Shown: positions 57,667-64,000 of the stretch, piece after piece | How positions within the stretch are numbered: the first letter of the stretch is position 1 | How the letters are laid out: the number at the start of each line of letters is the position of its first letter | Origin: Mangifera indica | Taxonomy: Eukaryota > Streptophyta > Magnoliopsida > Sapindales > Anacardiaceae | Direction of reading: 5' to 3' | DNA length: 64,000 bases | Assembly: GCF_011075055.1 (NCBI RefSeq) | Contig: NC_058137.1 | Location: 2,542,001 to 2,606,000 of the forward strand | The notes under the pieces: model-generated | The model's database searches: none | What the model was told of the DNA's origin: nothing | What the model saw: the letters and a program-made list of their open reading frames with translations, nothing else | Translations under genes and position numbers: made by a program

Positions 57667-58555
57667 GTGAGGTTGAAAGTGTTCAGTTTTTTGAAGTTAA
57701 TATTTTTATGTTGGCGAAAAGATCCCTCACTCCAGTTTTGCCAATGAAGGAACTCTCACCTACTGTTTGCAAGCAATGCTACAGGAACTATTTGATACCT
57801 CAATGATGTGTTATTATATGAGTAAAAATTATTTTATTTTTAATTTAAAATCATCATATCAGACACATCATCTAAATGTCCAATTAGATATTCAAAACTG
57901 TGTACGTATAGTTTTATTAATTGGTTGCAAACATCGAAATTTTTGAAGTTAGCTCTTCCAATGAGAAGCATAATTTTCAAATCACAGAATCAAGAGGAAA
58001 GAAAACGAGAGAAATGATGTAACAGAAGCTTTTATGTCAAACTCCTGCCAAAGTCCATGATTTGACATACACGCGGATTGACTTCAATTCTTGGCTAAGT
58101 GATCAGTAGGAAAGCTTATTATGGCATCAAGCACTCCAAAACTGCCTGAAAATGGTATGAAACTGCCTGAAATTGTATGATACTTCCAGTAAATAGGAAG
58201 AGATTAATAGTGTATTTATATATATGTTCCAATGAGGCAAGATAGGTTTAATTCTTATATGAAGTGGAAAACAAATAAAAACTGTACTCTAAGCCAGAGG
58301 CCCGCAGCCACAGTGATAGGAAAAAAGGTTAAAGGAGAACTATAGAGCTGCCCAAAATCTTGAATTACCCACATAATACTTTCTTCATTGGAAGTCTAAT
58401 CACGAACTCAGGAGGACTACATGGATGATGCACCAGATCAGCCACGACAGACCTCAGAATTGTTACAGGCATTTGGGCCGATAACTTCGAACTTTTTACT
58501 ACTTACTCTGCCAGATCAAATGTCTTCTTGGTATAGTTTCCTTACACAGATTCAA
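57667..58555. other. spacer between TBC remnant and WRKY44
   Basis: No TBC exon continues here. A stretch at about 57840-57925 resembles the MITE at 19460-19662. The end nearest 58556 is the WRKY44 3' UTR. Confidence 0.5.
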
Positions 58556-60861
58556 TCATGGCTTATCTTTACCAGCAGGAGCCAGTGAATCTGATTCAGG
58601 GGCCGCTGGGTTTGTGTTCCTGACAGGCATATCATGATTATGCTTTCCCTCATATGTAGTAATGAAAGCTCTAGGATCATCTGATGCTCGTTCCACATGC
58701 TTCCGCACATTGCACTTAAGATTTGTACATCTGTAGTAACTCCTGCAATAGCAAAACTAGCTGTGAGAACATCCGAGGAAAAGAAAGTAGTCATCACCAA
58801 AAGAAATATACTAGACGAATTCCAGGGTCCAACTCTACTAGTCACTGAAAATGTGATGGTCCTCCATTTCATGAAAGATCACCCATATTTGGAAACCAAA
58901 AGAGAGGCCGAAGTTATTTTTGCAGAACTCATTGATGGACTTGCCGGTTTATTGTCCGGCAAAAGAACAGTTGCATCTTTCCACAACTGCTCAGAAATTT
59001 ATATATCAGAAATAACCTAAATCTCAAAATACACACAACTCAGAAATTATATATAGCAAGAAGACTATTAGTGCACAATAGAGCTCATAAAACGGTGATG
59101 AAGTCTCAACCTGGGATACGGATTTCCCTTCACAACCTTCTGGCCATATTTTCTCCAGCGGAAGCCATCACTCAAAATTTCAGAATCTGTGGAACTTTGC
59201 ACCACAATGCGGGGCTCTTGTACACCATCCTCTGATATGCCAGCTTCGTTAGATTGATTCTCACATTTTCTGGAAAAAAAACATATAATAGTCAACCATA
59301 AATCATTAATGCTCATTTTAGAAGAATGGAATGATCACAATTGCAATATGCAGTGCCAGTAGAATATATCCAAGCTCACTGGGCCAGGAAAAACCATGGA
59401 GAAAAGAGCAATATAAATGAGAATAAAACTAACATCTGTTATGTTTCTATTAAGCAGTAAAATCAACTTAATAATATGCTAAATATTGTTTTTGAAACTA
59501 CAGTTAGTTCCTTTGCAAGTCTAACGAACAGAAAGGGAAACAGGTATTCATCAAACTTCTGTTTCTACCAAATTTCCTACCTTCTCTTTTTTCTGGGTTC
59601 ACCATCCTCTTCCGCCAATCCCTTCTTTCCTTCATCACATTCCCCGCTAAGGCCACAAGAAGTATCAGAGGCTCCACCACCAGCATTATTCACTGCAGGC
59701 ACCACAGGCTCATATGGTAGAGGAGCTTTGCCTTGATTAGTCGAATGTGCCAATAAACCTACTTCTTTCCGACTTTCTACTCTACATTGAGAACCTTCAT
59801 TTTTTTCATTCAGATTGCTACTCTGTGAAGGATTGTGAGCATCTTGACCAGTGCCATCGGATACTAATCCTAGTCCTTGTGTCCCTGATGAGCTCCGCTT
59901 AGGGGGCTGCGGCTTTGGATGATTGTGCTCACCCTTGTAGACAATTTCAGCAATTTGCCCATCAAAAGACCTCTCAACCTTCTTTTTCACGGGACAATTT
60001 GGGTGTGTGCACTTGTAATAACTTCGTGGGTACTCACTTCCTTTAACTTGTTTTTGCCCATATTTCCTCCAATTATAGCCATCATATGAAGGTCGATCCC
60101 CAGCTATGGCTGGTAAGGCCTTTGGATCCTCCTCCAAGTTCTGAGATGCCATCTTTGAGGATTCAATTGTTTGATCTGCTTCATTACACGGTGGCACAAT
60201 CATATTAAGGTTTGAGTTAACCTGGGGTCTAAAATATTGTTTATCTTGACTTGGAATGTGAACACAAGCCTCAACTGATTGCTGCGTTTGTTCACGGCTA
60301 GTGTTATTAATATTTCCCTGGTCAAAACAAAACACAAAAGATTATACTCATACTACATATCCAAAAAAAAGAACAAAAAGTTTTAAAAAGATCATAGAAT
60401 CACAACATAAAAAAGTTACCAGTCTTTAATGGACCATCTAACATGGAGGAAGAAATTAATAAAGAAAATTTATGTCCGTCCAATTTAACAAGACCTAGAA
60501 TTTTGATACTGACCATATTAGCCAAGAGAGAAACAGTTGCCTTTGACACAAGCTTTGCCAGTGGCTTATAAACCACAGTGGGTGGTTTACTATCTGATTT
60601 TGAAGCTTTGTCAGATGAATTACAAATTGCCGTTCTAGACAGCTCAGCCTGATTTGGTGGAACAGGATTCACCATGGGCTTAAACCTTACTGTCTTTGGT
60701 CTAATGGCAACAACTGCAGTCTCAGGGCATACAGTAGGTGGTGCGGCATTAATGGCACCTGCTAGGAGCTCTGAGAAAGGCCCAAAAGTGGAACAAGTAG
60801 GTCTTGAAGGTACTGGTTTAGCTATAACAACTCTTTCTGCTTCTTTGATCTCCATTTTCAT
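58556..60861 (-). CDS. WRKY44: group I WRKY transcription factor, WRKY44/TTG2-like
   Basis: Four coding exons on the minus strand (60861-60514, 60317-59581, 59269-59111, 58742-58556) join in phase to 476 residues. The start [20 protein letters not shown] matches the TTG2 opening; the second ATG at 60855 is an alternative start. The first WRKYGQK core begins at W199, with a C-x4-C-x22-H-x-H zinc site. The second begins at W400, with C-x4-C-x23-H-x-H. Two WRKY domains define group I. The intron after PYPR in the second domain is the conserved R-type WRKY intron. [11 protein letters not shown] segment near residue 110 is shared with TTG2. In Arabidopsis, TTG2 controls trichome outgrowth, seed-coat mucilage and proanthocyanidin, downstream of the MYB-bHLH-WD40 complex. 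The same role is inferred here. Confidence 0.95.
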
Positions 60862-62532
60862 TCAAATATGAAATACCAATTACATCTAGTGGTGTATCAT
60901 AAGGCGGAGTAGAAATGACAACTTCGAGTCCTGATCACCTCAACCCTTAACTCTGACTTATCCAGACAATGGTAGAAGGTTACAGTATTTGTTCAGAGAT
61001 ATCTTGAATTAAAAGTATTATCAGTAGACAATTAATTTCTCTCTTCAGTTGTCAACTCCAGCTGTTTGTAGAGCACTTCTTTGAACCTGCATCAAAATTG
61101 AGTTATTCATGTGTTAATTTATAAATGGATTAACCTTATGCTTTCACTACCCTTTTTAAATTTAATCTAGGTTATTAAATCCAAATCCCAATTATTTATG
61201 CATTATCTCAAGAAATAATAGTACACCAGCAAAAAACTCATGCCCTATTGGCTGCATTTGGAACTATAGTACAAGGGAAACCCCTCTGCTCTCAGGTTTT
61301 TGTAAATATTGCAGAGAAAAAGGGAAGCAAACAGACACACAGCCATTCAAACAACTTAGACATCAGAAGGCACATTCTGTGTCTTCAGACAGCAGTAAAA
61401 TTATTTTCACAATCTTAAATTTTTCAACCCAAGCACGAAAATAACAAATCAACTTGGTAATCAATTCCTTGGTTTACTTTCCCATTTGCTTAATAATTAA
61501 TTTTAGTGAAAAATAAACAAGTAAAACTTTAAAGTGTACTCCATATTCAGCCAAACAATATGCTATCAAACAATAGTTGCAGAACCTCTTATTGATAAAA
61601 GGCACATCAATGAATAGATAACCAACAGATTTCCCGTAATTTTTTTCTCCACAATCAGCATATTTGCTACTGGATTCTCAACCACACGTACTTCTTGGAT
61701 AACCATTGTGTGACTAACTTTCCTAGTTATTGCTCTGCCATAAATCAACTGGCCAGTCCCCAAATTTTTCATCAACAGACATACTGAAATTTTTCTGCTT
61801 CATAATGTATTAAAAATTTGCCATTGTAATCACTGGTTCACCGTACCCTCAAAGTTTTTTTTCCAAAAGCTTGTGTCCTAAACTTGTAATAATCCTTTTA
61901 GTTGCTTCCGATTCCCAATATACATAAAGGTTGGTCAGCACTAGATGACTACAAGTATTGGAGAAATTTGCACAGTTTCTACTAAAAATTCACATCTAAT
62001 AAACCTTATGGCCATAAATCGATTTGCAACATCTCCTCTAGTTTCACAGCACACAAGAACTACCATGAACTGCCTCAAATTGATCATTTTTCATTTAAAC
62101 CTTGAATTGACCACAAATAAACTATAAGGAAAAAGAAAGTTAATAGAAAATTAAATCATCTAAAACAATATTAAAAGAAAATTCATCACAGAATTACCCC
62201 ACCAAATCTTCTGCTATTTATTAATCTTACTAAAAAAACTCAAAAAAAAAAAAAGCACCAAGATTATCAAAAAGGCATAGAACTTAAAAATTGTAATATT
62301 TAAAGAATAAAACCAAAAGAAAAAGCATACAAGCCCTAGAAACAGCAGCCATCTAAAACACAGAGAAACTAATGGAACAAACCCAAGTAGCATTTAGCTT
62401 GAAGAAACCCAAAAATGAAGAAAGAAGAAAGGAAGTGAAAACTAACCAGAATGTTTATGACTAACAAACCAAGAAGCTACTTTGCTTCTATGGAGTCTCA
62501 TACACTTCTCATTTTCTTTAAATCACTTTAAC
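60862..62532 (-). promoter_or_regulatory. spliced 5' leader of WRKY44 with upstream ORFs
   Basis: On the minus strand, acceptor GATGCAG| at 61087 leads into a leader exon (61086 down to 60862). Acceptor GATGCAG| at 62533 and donor TCTG|GTTAGT at 62446 bound another candidate leader exon, 62532-62447. The outer exon contains a very short ORF, ATGAGAAGTGTATGA. The inner one contains ATGATACACCACTAG shortly before the main start. Such upstream ORFs usually lower translation of the main frame. Transcript evidence is lacking. Confidence 0.5.
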
Positions 62533-62562
62533 CTGCATCAGAGCACCAAAAAATCAATAAAT

Positions 62563-62584
62563 CACACACACACACACACACACA
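62563..62584. repeat. (CA)n microsatellite
   Basis: About eleven CA units in the presumed WRKY44 leader intron or promoter. A likely length-polymorphic marker. Confidence 0.9.
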
Positions 62585-62599
62585 AAATCTAACATAAAA

Positions 62600-64000
62600 T
62601 AATTATTATTAAAGCGTGACACAAATAAAATAACTTGAACTCGTTTACAGAGAAACCCTAACCAGTTGAACAAAAGAGAAGCCAGCAGACTTATTTGCAT
62701 TCGCTCGTTCAGTATGCAGATGGAACTGTCTTGTTCTAACCACAAACCAAAAACAGTTGAAAGCTTTTCAATGGTAATTGGTTTCTAAGATTATTAAACA
62801 GTAACCCTTTTAACCAAACAAAAAATACAATAAAAAAAAATACAAACCGAGAGCAGAAAGACTGGAAAGTGTTTAGAATAAGAAAGTGAAACTGTTGATA
62901 GTTTGACAGAAGAGAAAAGAAGGAAAAAAAGGTAAAAAAAAAAATGAAAGAGAAGGAAGGGTATTAAAAGAACAAAAGATTTGGCATAAGGGAATTAAAA
63001 AAAATAAATAAATTTGGATTTAGTAAGAAGAGTTCTAGCGATCAGGTGGCGCTGGTGCCATGAAAATGAGTTTAAGGCAGAGGGCTCTCTTACTACTACT
63101 ACCAACTAACTGTCTCTGTATCTCTTTTGACTTTCTCATCTCTTTCTTTTATGAAAATGGAAAGCTGTCCTAGGAATCATCTTGGCGCGTGTAATACATC
63201 ACTTCAATTTTAAACTATATATTTATTTAATTAATAATTATTTTGGCCATTTTAGATACTATATATATATGCACATATGTTCGGTCTAATTTTACAAAAT
63301 CTCTGAGAGAGGACTTTAAAAGGTGAATTGAAGACAAAATCTAAAAAATATTTCTAAAATGAAGAGGAAATGCCTATAATTATAGCAAGTATTAAGTTGG
63401 ATTTAAATATGTTTAAAGTGAGTAATTCAACATTAAGAAAGTGATATTTTCATAGATAATAATATAAAATATTTAATTTGTATGGCAAATTTTAGGGTTT
63501 TGAGAACTTCTAAAATTGTGGCTCCGGCTTTTACAATAATATTATTAGAGAAATATTTAGATGATATATCATATAATTAAGTAATACTTTAATTTGAGGT
63601 TAAAGGACTTATTCTCACCCAATGTTTGGTGTATTCTGAAAGTAATTTTCGTAAACTTTTAAAAACTCAAATGTTTATTTATCATCTAATTTTTATTAAA
63701 ATTTGTTATTAGTTATCAGAGTAAAAATGTCATTTGTTAAAAATAAAAAATTAAAATTTTATTATATTTCTCTTTTAGTCTAAAAAACTAATAATTTTTT
63801 TCTATCTAAAATTTAAAAAATTATTTTTTTAAGTTTTTTTTTATTTTTTTTGATGTTCCTCTTTGTTCTAATGGACAATTGATTTTTTAACTAACTTTTT
63901 TTTTGGTTGATCTTTGAACATTGATAATTATTTTTATTGAACAAAGATGGATCATCGGTTGGATGAATTAGATAATTGAATAATCAAATGATATTTTAAT
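62600..64000. other. WRKY44 promoter side and AT-rich DNA to the window end
   Basis: No coding gene is seen. From about 63598 the words GGTTAAAGGACTTATTCTCACCC resemble the left end of the GGCCAAAAG MITE family. A copy may begin there and run past the window edge. The AT-rich hairpin-like words at 63550-63600 resemble the element at 7781-7920. Confidence 0.4.

Noticed and set aside
57667..58555. Continuation of the TBC domain
   Set aside because: All frames were checked for the TBC fingers and neighbouring helices; none was found.

Overview
This window is nuclear DNA of a flowering plant, almost certainly a eudicot and probably a rosid. The evidence is GT-AG spliced genes with short exons, AT-rich introns and intergenic DNA, small plant transposons, and protein families found only in land plants. 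No operon, CRISPR array, rRNA or tRNA gene was seen. All exon joins were worked out by hand from splice sites, reading phase and remembered family alignments, without transcripts or database searches.

Layout. 1-4.6 kb is repeat-rich: a 643-bp tandem duplication and one MITE. 4.6-6.0 kb (-) is an ALS3/STAR2-type membrane protein. 10.6-12.6 kb (+) is a six-exon protein with two RRM-like halves and a likely mitochondrial leader. 13.3-14.8 kb (-) is an intronless PPR protein of the E/E+ class. 15.6-18.9 kb (-) is the C-terminal half of an NFRKB-type (INO80-associated) protein behind a 5'-leader intron. 20.2-20.7 kb (-) is a small Tudor-like protein of the group usually named 'dirigent protein 17-like'. 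22.1-23.7 kb (+) is a decayed PPR pseudogene. 26.3-27.1 kb (+) is the RING E3 ligase SGR9. 32.0-33.1 kb (+) is a coiled-coil protein. 34.5-35.3 kb holds an odd inverted repeat with three very small ORFs. 36.3-37.2 kb (+) is a broken PP2C. 40.7-42.3 kb (-) is MOS11. 43.0-48.9 kb (+) is the plastid TerC homologue PDE149. 49.5-52.5 kb is a tandemly duplicated GST-lambda promoter with a truncated gene copy, followed by the intact GST-lambda gene (52.3-54.8 kb, +). 56.2-57.7 kb (+) is the broken 5' part of a TBC/Rab-GAP gene. 58.6-62.5 kb (-) is the group I WRKY factor WRKY44/TTG2 with a spliced leader containing upstream ORFs.

Two gene series are interleaved. From memory of Arabidopsis locus numbers, ALS3, the two PPR genes, the TBC gene and TTG2 match the At2g37330-At2g37260 interval. 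SGR9, the PP2C, MOS11 and the GST-lambda gene match At5g02750-At5g02790. The window therefore looks like one ancestral block whose genes were later divided between two Arabidopsis regions. Three members (PPR, PP2C, TBC) are decaying here.

The intergenic DNA is rich in small non-autonomous DNA transposons. One family has GGCCAAA(A)G termini and 9-bp target duplications (Mutator-like); another is a Tourist-like element with TTA duplications. The best candidates for undescribed biology are the inverted repeat at 34.5-35.3 kb, the stand-alone NFRKB C-terminal half, the tandem charged repeat in the TBC remnant, and the GST-lambda promoter duplication. I found no multi-gene system that is clearly new.
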